11,106 nucleotides of DNA, taken from positions 1 through 11,106 of the forward strand of contig JAPJRC010000066.1 of NCBI GenBank assembly GCA_030824805.1. Reading direction: 5' to 3'. Source of the DNA: Micavibrio sp. GTDB taxonomy: Bacteria > Pseudomonadota > Alphaproteobacteria > Micavibrionales > Micavibrionaceae. This document shows positions 1 through 5,468 of the stretch, one piece after another (position 1 is the first letter of the stretch; each line of letters starts with the position of its first letter). Both the position numbers and the translations under genes were made by a program. A model generated the notes under the pieces. It was not told the origin of the DNA and did no database searches. It was given only the letters and a program-made list of their open reading frames with translations.

Positions 1-361
<361 letters not shown>

Positions 362-471
362 ATTTAAATCATTCCAGACTTCGTCTGGCTGATATACGCG
401 CGCAGTATTAAATCTGAAGCATTCAAGTTCGACACTGATATGTGTCTTTACTCTTTCATGTGGCTTTGGAT
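362..471 (+). other. 23S-5S internal transcribed spacer
   Basis: About 110 bases separate the 23S end from the 5S gene. No tRNA and no reading frame is visible. This spacer is expected to be removed when the rRNA precursor is processed. Confidence 0.7.
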
Positions 472-589
472 GACTTGGTGTTTTTAGCAAGCGTGCAACA
501 CCCCATCCCATTCCGAACTGGACCGTGAAAAACCTTAGCGCCGATGGTACTTCGTCTTAAGACGCGGGAGAGTAGGTCAATGCCAAGTC
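472..589 (+). rRNA. rrf: 5S ribosomal RNA
   Basis: About 118 nt long. The ends GACTTGG (472-478) and CCAAGTC (583-589) pair to form the terminal helix I. The conserved internal segment CCCATCCCATTCCGAACTGG and the later GCGCCGATGGTACT and GCGGGAGAGTAGG blocks are typical of bacterial 5S rRNA. It lies about 110 nt after the 23S gene in the standard operon order and is followed by an intrinsic terminator. Confidence 0.96.
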
Positions 590-650
590 TTCCAAATCCA
601 TATGAAAGAAAAACTTCATAACTTATTCACGATGCACAAGATCAAAACAG

Positions 651-672
651 CCCGCCGCAAGGCGGGTTTTTT
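651..672 (+). terminator. Intrinsic terminator of the rRNA operon
   Basis: A perfect 6-bp GC stem, CCCGCC/GGCGGG, with a GCAA tetraloop is followed at once by six T residues. It lies 61 nt after the 5S gene and closes the rRNA transcript, so no tRNA follows the 5S within this operon. Confidence 0.9.
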
Positions 673-686
673 GTTGCGCGCAATTC

Positions 687-920
687 GTGCGTATGATTAG
701 AAAAATTATGGGCAGGCCGCTTATAGACCGTATCGATGATCCTGTGCGTCGCAAAGTCGCATTGCCGCTAAGCTATGCGCCATCACTAGGTGCTATCGCT
801 ATATCGTCAGGTTTGGGCGCCGCGGCGAGCTCCGCTGCTTTGGTGGCGGCTTTCATTGGTTATGAAGTGCATAGAAATAAAAAAACAGAAGAATGGACGC
901 GCACGAGGTATCTCACATAA
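687..920 (+). pseudogene. N-terminal part of a probable frameshifted M48/HtpX-like protease
   Basis: This 77-codon frame starts at GTG 687, or more likely ATG 693 or 708, and has no convincing ribosome binding site. It encodes a basic N-terminus (PLIDRIDDPVRRKV) and then a glycine/alanine-rich hydrophobic stretch that could span the membrane. The frame runs 28 nt into the next one, where the HExxH zinc motif appears in the -1 frame. A run of seven A residues (879-885) just before the overlap is a natural place for an indel or for ribosome slippage. I read the two frames as halves of one gene. The N-terminal half matches M48 proteins only loosely, so it could also be a separate small membrane protein. 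The usual HtpX two-helix N-terminus and an NAFA-type motif are not seen. Confidence 0.45.
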
Positions 921-1363
921 AGGCGAAGGATATAAATCGTCTTCGTTGGGATGAAGGCGGCGGCGCATGGTTGACCCAACGTTTGATGGCAGCCCTTGGA
1001 GGATTTTCACTCGCCGCAGTTTTTTGCGGGTCAAACACAGGCCTGCTTTTAATCGCCGGTGGTGCAGCGGTGTTAGGTTTGCGGGAAGGACAGAAATTGC
1101 TTTCCGCTTTTAACAGCCGAAGCATGGAGCGCCGTCGCGATTACGAAGCCGTGCTCCTTACCGGTGATATCGAAGCGGCAAAAGGCACTATTAATAAGTT
1201 GGAGCGCTATAAAAATGTTAAAGATTATAGTTTGAAAGAAAGATGGTTTTCCACCCATCCTCTGGGATCCGCACGTATTGCAAATATGGAACAAGCCTAT
1301 ACCGATGGCTTGCGATCAGGGGCCATAAATCCTGGGAAAAGGCTGGAACCTGCGCCTTTTTGA
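893..1363 (+). pseudogene. Catalytic C-terminal part of an M48/HtpX-like zinc metalloprotease
   Basis: The 156-residue product begins MDAHEVSHIKAKD, so the zinc-binding HEVSH is only three residues from the first possible start. That is far too early for a member of family M48 (HtpX is about 290 residues). One or two hydrophobic segments follow (about residues 28-65), then NSRSMERRRD, which fits the family's S-R-x-x-E-x-x-A-D third-ligand block with Ala replaced by Arg. LTGD, a KLE helix and the C-terminal STHPLGSARIANM follow; the last matches the STHP block near the end of HtpX. These in-order motifs support a membrane-bound M48 peptidase core. The upstream half lies in another frame with a 28-nt overlap. 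The gene is either broken by an indel, expressed by -1 slippage, or a truncated remnant. Upstream start signals are weak. Confidence 0.6.
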
Positions 1364-1404
1364 GCCGTTTGTAGTGCAATTGAAACGCATAACGGAGCTT
1401 CGAA

Positions 1405-1545
1405 ATGAATATAGAAGAACAAGCGATGAATGACGCCATGCAAAACAAGGGTATGGCCAATGATCCGAAATGGACGTATCAGGAGCGTCAGAAATATATG
1501 GCTTCTTACGCCAGCACAAAGCAGAAGCTGGTTGAGCAAGAATAG
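1405..1545 (+). CDS. Small hypothetical protein (46 aa)
   Basis: A 46-codon frame starts at ATG 1405 with a good ribosome binding site, CGGAG, at about 1393-1397, and ends at TAG 1543-1545 just before a strong terminator. The product is hydrophilic and rich in Gln, Glu, Lys and Met, with no signal peptide or membrane segment. It begins MNIEEQAMNDAMQNKGM and looks mostly helical. The ribosome site, the spacing and the terminator 24 nt downstream argue that it is a real gene. I do not recognise the family. It lies 41 nt after the protease remnant and may share its transcript. Confidence 0.6.
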   Translation: MNIEEQAMNDAMQNKGMANDPKWTYQERQKYMASYASTKQKLVEQE

Positions 1546-1569
1546 AGCAGCGGAATGAAAAACAAAAAA

Positions 1570-1596
1570 CCCGTCATGTTTCATGGCGGGTTTTTT
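1570..1596. terminator. Bidirectional intrinsic terminator
   Basis: A 9-bp stem (CCCGTCATG with CATGGCGGG, one G-T pair) has a 3-nt loop and is followed by six T residues. On its left side is an A-rich run (1561-1569), which becomes a T run on the other strand. It therefore serves both the rightward small gene ending at 1545 and the leftward gene ending at 1608. Confidence 0.85.
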
Positions 1597-1607
1597 GTTT
1601 GTGCCGG

Positions 1608-2129
1608 TTATTGCGCTTCGATCACGAGCTGCAGATTCTCTGGCTTATCGTTAAGTGCGGGTCTGTTGTTTTGAAAATAGATCCAGCTGCGCATTCCCTG
1701 GGAAAGATATTTATAGTCTTTGAAAGCAGTATACACCGTAATCTTTCCGTGATCGAAAACAGCAAGGTTGACGGTTCCCTGAAACAGGCAAGCTTCCAGA
1801 TAAGACCGGTTGGTATCGCCTTTGTGCACGCGGCTTCCTTGCAAAATAAGGCAGTCATTTTCAAACCCGATAGGCGCAGTCACTTCAAACTCATCGCCCA
1901 GATTGATGTCCACGCCTTTTGTCTGTTTGTCCAATTGGGCTTTTAGATCTTTGTTTTTTAAAACCGCATCGTAGTTATAGGTCCCGATATACTCTGCGAG
2001 GGAAGACCATTTGCCGCCCTTTTTCCAATCTATCGGGCCTTCTTCCTGTGCGTTCGCAGCGCCTGTAAAGGCCAGAGCCATTACAGCGGTCAAGACCAGT
2101 TTGCGTAAGGAGGCGGGGGACAAGGACAT
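1608..2129 (-). CDS. Secreted protein of unknown function (173 aa)
   Basis: The protein starts with a classic Sec signal peptide: positive residues near the start (LRK), a hydrophobic core of about 12 residues (LVLTAVMALAFTG) and an ANA-type signal peptidase I site, cleaving after about residue 27. The mature part is about 146 residues, hydrophilic, with several Tyr and Trp, and probably lies in the periplasm or outside the cell. There are two Cys, in NDCLIL and LEACLF, which could form a disulfide. I do not recognise a named domain; a small beta-rich fold is only a guess. The ATG at 2129 is supported by GGAG about 9 nt upstream. The gene is alone on its strand and ends at a bidirectional terminator. 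The left end of the transposon sits 50 nt upstream of its start and may have replaced part of its promoter. Confidence 0.8.
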   Translation of the reverse strand: MSLSPASLRKLVLTAVMALAFTGAANAQEEGPIDWKKGGKWSSLAEYIGTYNYDAVLKNKDLKAQLDKQTKGVDINLGDEFEVTAPIGFENDCLILQGSRVHKGDTNRSYLEACLFQGTVNLAVFDHGKITVYTAFKDYKYLSQGMRSWIYFQNNRPALNDKPENLQLVIEAQ

Positions 2130-2171
2130 GGGGCTATCTCCAATAAATATTATTTATCTTACGATATTTTA

Positions 2172-2179
2172 ACCTTTTG
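2172..2179. repeat. Target-site duplication, left copy (8 bp)
   Basis: ACCTTTTG directly precedes the left inverted repeat and is repeated exactly at 5377-5384 directly after the right inverted repeat. IS1-family elements commonly produce 8-9 bp duplications. Confidence 0.9.
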
Positions 2180-2199
2180 GGTAGTGTCTCAGTTTGAAT
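2180..2199 (+). repeat. Left terminal inverted repeat (20 bp)
   Basis: GGTAGTGTCTCAGTTTGAAT is identical to the reverse complement of 5357-5376. It marks the left end of the IS1-family element. Confidence 0.95.
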
Positions 2200-2211
2200 A
2201 AATTAACCTTT

Positions 2212-2239
2212 TTGCCCTATTCGGCCAAGTATGTATAAT
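2212..2239 (+). promoter_or_regulatory. Promoter of the small cargo gene, probably leaderless
   Basis: TTGCCC (2212-2217), a 16-bp spacer and a perfect TATAAT (2234-2239) with TG directly before it. The -10 box ends 6 nt before ATG 2246, so transcription would start at or next to that ATG. The earlier in-frame ATG at 2231 overlaps the -10 region and cannot be the start if this promoter is used. Confidence 0.6.
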
Positions 2240-2245
2240 AGGGAT

Positions 2246-2467
2246 ATGAGCAAGACCCCTAAAAGACCCCGCGACTCTAATCAGCTTGCCAAAAGCATAG
2301 TTGATATTGCAACGGGAGAGGCCGAGAAAGACGATCCAGAAGTTAACGCTAAAAAGCGCAAATCTGGATTAAAGGGGGCGGAGGCAAGAAACAAAGCCCT
2401 TACACCTGAGCAAAAAGCTGAAATTGCTCATATTGCCGCGCAAGCCAGATGGAAAAAAGGCGACTAA
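2246..2467 (+). CDS. Small basic cargo protein, RPRDxxQLAKxIVDIATGE type (73 aa)
   Basis: The product has two conserved-looking blocks. The N-terminal RPRDSNQLAKSIVDIATGE and the C-terminal KSGLKGAEARNKALTPEQ with IAAQARWK resemble a small uncharacterised family I recall from many bacteria (RPRDxNQLAKxIVDIATG ... GxKGGxARxxxLTPExRxEIAxxAAxARW). No function is established for it to my knowledge. The protein is highly charged and basic, with no signal peptide or membrane segment, so binding to nucleic acid or a partner protein is possible but unproven. I chose ATG 2246 over ATG 2231 because 2231 lies in the promoter. It is the only rightward cargo gene, and its stop overlaps by 4 nt the stop of the convergent gene ending at 2464. 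Confidence 0.72.
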   Translation: MSKTPKRPRDSNQLAKSIVDIATGEAEKDDPEVNAKKRKSGLKGAEARNKALTPEQKAEIAHIAAQARWKKGD

Positions 2468-2955
2468 GCGGCTTCACTATCGTCATCTAAATTTTCAGCC
2501 GCTCGTAATTCGGCAACGTCATCCTTAAAATCCAAGAAAAAACTTAGTTGCGGGTCGCTAGGGAAGACCTTGTTCATTCGCTCCACATCACAATACGCAC
2601 GATACACATCATGGGCTACGGCTTCACGACGTTGCTTTACTGATTTTTGCCTTAGTGTGGTAGTACCGCCAGTATCCGTATCAAAATAATGCTTAATGGG
2701 TAAGCCATTTTCAAACAGAGTTACGCTCTGCTTTGCTCTATAGGTGAAGCCGCCCTCTTCATCATACCTTCTAGCTTCACGAAGTGCCTGAGTGACCTGC
2801 TTACGAAGAATTTTATTTATATCTTGCGGTTTGGGAGCAAGCTTACCTTTAGATAAGGCCCATTGCACAAAAAGTTCTGGATCGCCGGATTGTTGCCCGG
2901 TTTCTTCCATCCATTCATCCCAGTATCTTACAACCAACTCATTATATTTAGCCAT
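2464..2955 (-). CDS. Unknown third gene of the toxin-antitoxin operon (163 aa)
   Basis: The start at ATG 2955 is set by a strong ribosome site AGGAG, 5 nt upstream, which overlaps the stop codon of the antitoxin gene; only 8 nt separate the two frames. A longer reading from 3012 would overlap the antitoxin gene and has no comparable site. The protein is soluble and charged, with a helical Trp-rich N-terminus (RYWDEWMEET), a middle part with KPQDINKILRKQVTQALREA, a Gly/Thr-rich turn (DTDTGGTTTLRQ) and an acidic C-terminus (ENLDDDSEAA). No catalytic motif is obvious and I do not recognise the family. Its tight coupling to the toxin and antitoxin suggests a linked role: a chaperone, a second antitoxin or a peptidase target are all open. 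Confidence 0.8.
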   Translation of the reverse strand: MAKYNELVVRYWDEWMEETGQQSGDPELFVQWALSKGKLAPKPQDINKILRKQVTQALREARRYDEEGGFTYRAKQSVTLFENGLPIKHYFDTDTGGTTTLRQKSVKQRREAVAHDVYRAYCDVERMNKVFPSDPQLSFFLDFKDDVAELRAAENLDDDSEAA

Positions 2956-2963
2956 TTTATCTC

Positions 2964-4100
2964 CTATAAGCCAGTTGGAGCCCGATAGCCCCAACCATCT
3001 CTGTATTTCCAATCGGTGAATTTATCATCAATGTTCTTTTGGTACTTCCTTAGCCAACCCCATTGATCGGTTCTTTTTTGTATTTGTCCGACAACAACAG
3101 CAGGGTTTATTTCAACTCTTGCAGCAAAACTGAGCATATCTCTTTCAGAAATAAAGGGACTTTTTCTTGCAATAAAGGATTCCAAAAGGTCGTTTGGAAC
3201 ACAAAAGTTTGCTGCTTCGCTATCTGCTATTTGTTCACATTCTGGCCGATTATCTTTGTTCTGCTGTGTATCTTCATCAATGGGCGCAAATGTCTCTTCT
3301 TTCCCATCGCCTCTTAGAACATGCTCTATTTCATGACGAAGAACAAAACAGAAGTTATCTGCTCTATTTAATCGCAAAGTCATCCCAATGACTGGCTGAT
3401 CGCTTAACCATGTGCAAACACCATCAATTTTAGAACCCGGCAGAGATTCAACTAAAACAAATCTAACACCACATTTTTGTAGAATTGCGGGAATATGCTT
3501 AAAGTCATCTTCATCAAGCATGTGCGCTCTGATAGTTTTTAGGTTTTCTTTTAATTTGTCCTCAGAATAGGGAGGGCACTCAATGCTTTCTGCTATTTTT
3601 CGCACACGATGCAACCAAGCATATTGAATAGGCGTTGTGCTTTCATAGCTACTTTTTTTAGCCGCATGGGGTATGACGGACACGCCTTCATTTATGAAAG
3701 GAATATCGTTCATATTATCTTTGTTGAAAAACCGCATAATCTGTACATCCAGCAAAGCGGGATCAGTATCCTCAATCCATCCACGCTCTATCATTTTCCG
3801 AATTGGAAATGCCGACAAGCGAGCGCGCTTCCCTACACCCGGGTCAATCTGCTTAGCTTTGCGTAAATCATATTCGTTCTGAAGGTTCATAAAAAACTGA
3901 GCAGGCATATCAAAAGCATCACCCAACGCTATAGCAGTATCGGGGGTAATCTTTGTTCCGCCGTTTATCAACTTGTTAAGCTGGGTAACGTCCTTGCCCA
4001 AAATATAGGCAAGGTCGGCTTGCGCCCATCCACGAGCGTCCAGTTCCTCAGCGATAAAGCTGCCGGGGTGATCAATCGGTAATGTGACAGCGTTGTTCAT
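2964..4100 (-). CDS. HigA-like antitoxin fused to an ImmA/IrrE-type metallopeptidase domain (378 aa)
   Basis: Residues about 10-70 form a helix-turn-helix of the XRE/HigA type (HPGSFIAEELDARGWAQADL, then ILGKDVTQLNKLINGGTK). The C-terminal half has an ImmA/IrrE-like zinc peptidase signature: HEIEH at 256-260 and a downstream E289-x-x-A-D-x-x-A-A-N-F-x-V-P block that fits the third zinc ligand region. HigA antitoxins are usually about 100 residues, so this is the long fused form. It should bind and neutralise the HigB-like protein and repress the operon; the peptidase part may add control by cleavage, as known for ImmA on its repressor partner. Its ATG overlaps the toxin stop by one base (TAATG), a mark of translational coupling. 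The toxin-first order is typical of higBA. Confidence 0.85.
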   Translation of the reverse strand: MNNAVTLPIDHPGSFIAEELDARGWAQADLAYILGKDVTQLNKLINGGTKITPDTAIALGDAFDMPAQFFMNLQNEYDLRKAKQIDPGVGKRARLSAFPIRKMIERGWIEDTDPALLDVQIMRFFNKDNMNDIPFINEGVSVIPHAAKKSSYESTTPIQYAWLHRVRKIAESIECPPYSEDKLKENLKTIRAHMLDEDDFKHIPAILQKCGVRFVLVESLPGSKIDGVCTWLSDQPVIGMTLRLNRADNFCFVLRHEIEHVLRGDGKEETFAPIDEDTQQNKDNRPECEQIADSEAANFCVPNDLLESFIARKSPFISERDMLSFAARVEINPAVVVGQIQKRTDQWGWLRKYQKNIDDKFTDWKYRDGWGYRAPTGL

Positions 4101-4396
4101 TAGTGGTAATCCTCAATATTCAAAACTGTAATCGTCTGCGGATCGGTGGTCTCATCCAGTTCAAAGATCAATCGATACTGATCATTCAACCGGATAGACC
4201 TTTGACCCTCACGATCACCTTTGAGTTTTTCATAGTGTAAACTCTTCCAATTTCTCAGAGACCTGTCATCCACGGCAGCCCTAAGGACAACAAGTTTCCG
4301 TCTTGCCGATTTGATAACCCCAATGGATAATTGGGTTTCTCCGGCCCGCTCTGTTTCTATAAGGGCCAGCGTCTTGTCGGCAAACATTACATTCAT
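4100..4396 (-). CDS. higB: HigB-like type II toxin, RelE/ParE superfamily (98 aa)
   Basis: Length and sequence fit HigB: a helical N-terminal half with KSARRKLVVLRAAVDDRSLRNW and a C-terminal beta-sheet block LKGDREGQRSIRLNDQYRLI ending in LNIEDYH. The LKGDR-x-G-x-x-S-I-R-x-N-x-x-Y-R-L-x-F pattern and the final ED-Y-H are hallmarks of the family. HigB toxins cleave mRNA on the ribosome, and free toxin halts growth. The first of three genes in the leftward operon, it has a start at 4396 with AGGA about 9 nt upstream. The cognate antitoxin follows with a 1-nt overlap. There is no sign of damage, so the pair is probably active and could stabilise the transposon in its host. Confidence 0.85.
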   Translation of the reverse strand: MNVMFADKTLALIETERAGETQLSIGVIKSARRKLVVLRAAVDDRSLRNWKSLHYEKLKGDREGQRSIRLNDQYRLIFELDETTDPQTITVLNIEDYH

Positions 4397-4414
4397 TCCA
4401 TTTCATCCTATTGC

Positions 4415-4443
4415 AGTATGTCATTGATTCTATAGCATTGCAA
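4415..4443 (-). promoter_or_regulatory. Possible promoter/operator of the toxin-antitoxin operon
   Basis: On the minus strand TTGCAA (4438-4443), a 17-bp spacer and CATACT (4415-4420) give a moderate match to a sigma-70 promoter upstream of higB. ATTGCA occurs twice, at 4410-4415 and 4437-4442, flanking the promoter; these direct repeats could be binding sites for the HigA-like helix-turn-helix, by analogy with other higBA operons. Confidence 0.4.
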
Positions 4444-4481
4444 GCTAAAAATGGCAAGACTAACCAAACTGAACTTTATGC

Positions 4482-4509
4482 TTGACAGAATGCTTTTATC
4501 CGTTAAGAT
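4482..4509 (+). promoter_or_regulatory. Transposase promoter, probably leaderless
   Basis: A perfect TTGACA (4482-4487), a 16-bp spacer and TAAGAT (4504-4509). The -10 box ends 6 nt before the ATG at 4516, the same distance as at the small cargo gene, so the mRNA would start at or within a base of the start codon. Confidence 0.65.
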
Positions 4510-4515
4510 AAGAGT

Positions 4516-5367
4516 ATGAATAGGAAATCGGTACACGAACGCGCTCAAATTCTTCATCTCTTGGTAGAGGGCAATTCCCTGCGTTCTGCAAGCCGGATTG
4601 CGGAATGCTCAATCAACACCGTTACGAAACTTTTAGTTGAAGTTGGCGAGGCTTGCGCTTGGTATCAGGATCAAAACCTTCGCAACCTTCCCTGCCAGCG
4701 CGTTCAGGTTGATGAAATCTGGTCATTCGTATATTCCAAGCAAAAAAACGTGCCAGAAGGCATGGAGGGCGAAGCTGGGGACGTTTGGACTTGGACAGCC
4801 ATTGATGCCGATACGAAGCTTGTTCCATCATGGCGCATTGGTAGCCGCGATAGCGAAGTGGCACATGACTTTGTGGCTGATCTGGCCTCCCGCATAGCAG
4901 ACCGTATTCAGCTAACCAGTGATGGATATAAACTGTATGTAAATGCCGTTGAAGCGGCCTTTGGCGCAGATGTTGATTATGCCATGTTGGTAAAGATATA
5001 CGGCGATAATGTTGAAGGCCAAAAGCGTTATAGCCCTGCACAATGCACTGGCGCGGTTAAACAGGAAATGGTCGGCAAGCCGGACGTAAAACATATTTCC
5101 ACCAGCTTTGCAGAACGTCAAAACCTGACCATGCGTATGTCCATGCGCCGTTTCACCCGCTTAACCAACGCTTTCAGCAAAAAGGTAGAAAACCACGGCC
5201 ATGCTATTGCCCTACACTTCATGCACTATAACTTTTGCCGTATTCACAAAAGCCTGAAAGTTGCACCCGCAATGGCGGCTGGCGTTTCGCAGACCCTTTG
5301 GAGCCTTGAAGATGTGGTAAAAATGGCCGATGCTTACTGGGATGAAAAACTTAACAATTCAAACTGA
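4516..5367 (+). CDS. IS1-family transposase, single-frame DDE enzyme (283 aa)
   Basis: The enzyme cuts and joins DNA at the element's inverted repeats. An N-terminal helix-turn-helix (residues about 15-40, EGNSLRSASRIAECSINTVT) likely binds the ends. The catalytic triad is visible as D66 in VQVDEIWSF, D136 in LTSDGY and E200 in SFAERQNLTMRM. The stretch from FAERQN through FSKKVENHGHA to HYNFCRIHKSL is characteristic of IS1-family proteins. Classic IS1 makes its transposase by -1 frameshifting between insA and insB; this is one continuous longer frame and lacks an obvious N-terminal zinc finger. The last codons and the TGA stop lie inside the right inverted repeat. There is no good ribosome site; a leaderless mRNA is suggested by the promoter position. 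No damage is seen. Confidence 0.92.
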   Translation: MNRKSVHERAQILHLLVEGNSLRSASRIAECSINTVTKLLVEVGEACAWYQDQNLRNLPCQRVQVDEIWSFVYSKQKNVPEGMEGEAGDVWTWTAIDADTKLVPSWRIGSRDSEVAHDFVADLASRIADRIQLTSDGYKLYVNAVEAAFGADVDYAMLVKIYGDNVEGQKRYSPAQCTGAVKQEMVGKPDVKHISTSFAERQNLTMRMSMRRFTRLTNAFSKKVENHGHAIALHFMHYNFCRIHKSLKVAPAMAAGVSQTLWSLEDVVKMADAYWDEKLNNSN

Positions 5368-5376
5368 GACACTACC
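5357..5376 (-). repeat. Right terminal inverted repeat (20 bp)
   Basis: Its reverse complement, GGTAGTGTCTCAGTTTGAAT, equals 2180-2199 without mismatch. It overlaps the last codons and stop of the transposase gene. Confidence 0.95.
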
Positions 5377-5384
5377 ACCTTTTG
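5377..5384. repeat. Target-site duplication, right copy (8 bp)
   Basis: ACCTTTTG directly after the right inverted repeat, identical to 2172-2179. Confidence 0.9.
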
Positions 5385-5395
5385 CGGCAATTTTT

Positions 5396-5417
5396 AAGCG
5401 GGTAGATCGCCGCTTTT
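5396..5417 (+). terminator. Possible weak terminator after the transposon
   Basis: AAGCGG (5396-5401) pairs with CCGCTT (5410-5415) around an 8-nt loop, followed by a short T run. It lies outside the element, so it belonged to the original intergenic region. The T run is short and the call is weak. Confidence 0.3.
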
Positions 5418-5468
5418 CCTAGAAAAGCACGAATATTTTGGATACATTTCATTTTTTCATAAGGCGTA

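Larger units (their letters stand above)
2180..5376. mobile_element. IS1-family transposon with toxin-antitoxin-like cargo (3197 bp)
   Basis: The element is bounded by perfect 20-bp terminal inverted repeats and flanked by an exact 8-bp duplication, so both ends are defined by sequence. It carries a single-frame IS1-family transposase at the right end (4516-5367). Its remaining two thirds is cargo: a leftward three-gene operon (HigB-like toxin, HigA-like antitoxin with an ImmA/IrrE peptidase domain, and an unknown protein) and a small rightward gene next to the left end. Typical IS1 elements are about 0.8-1.2 kb, so this is an unusually large cargo-bearing form. Intact ends, intact transposase and a perfect duplication suggest recent insertion. 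It entered the intergenic region between the divergent secreted-protein gene and the malonyl-CoA-decarboxylase-like gene. Confidence 0.92.

Noticed and set aside
1218..1584. Several overlapping minus-strand frames of 67-95 codons
   Set aside because: They run across the protease remnant, the small gene and the terminator in antisense, have no ribosome sites and no recognisable domains.
1599..1946. Plus-strand frame of 115 codons
   Set aside because: It is the shadow of the secreted-protein gene, which has a clear signal peptide and ribosome site on the other strand.
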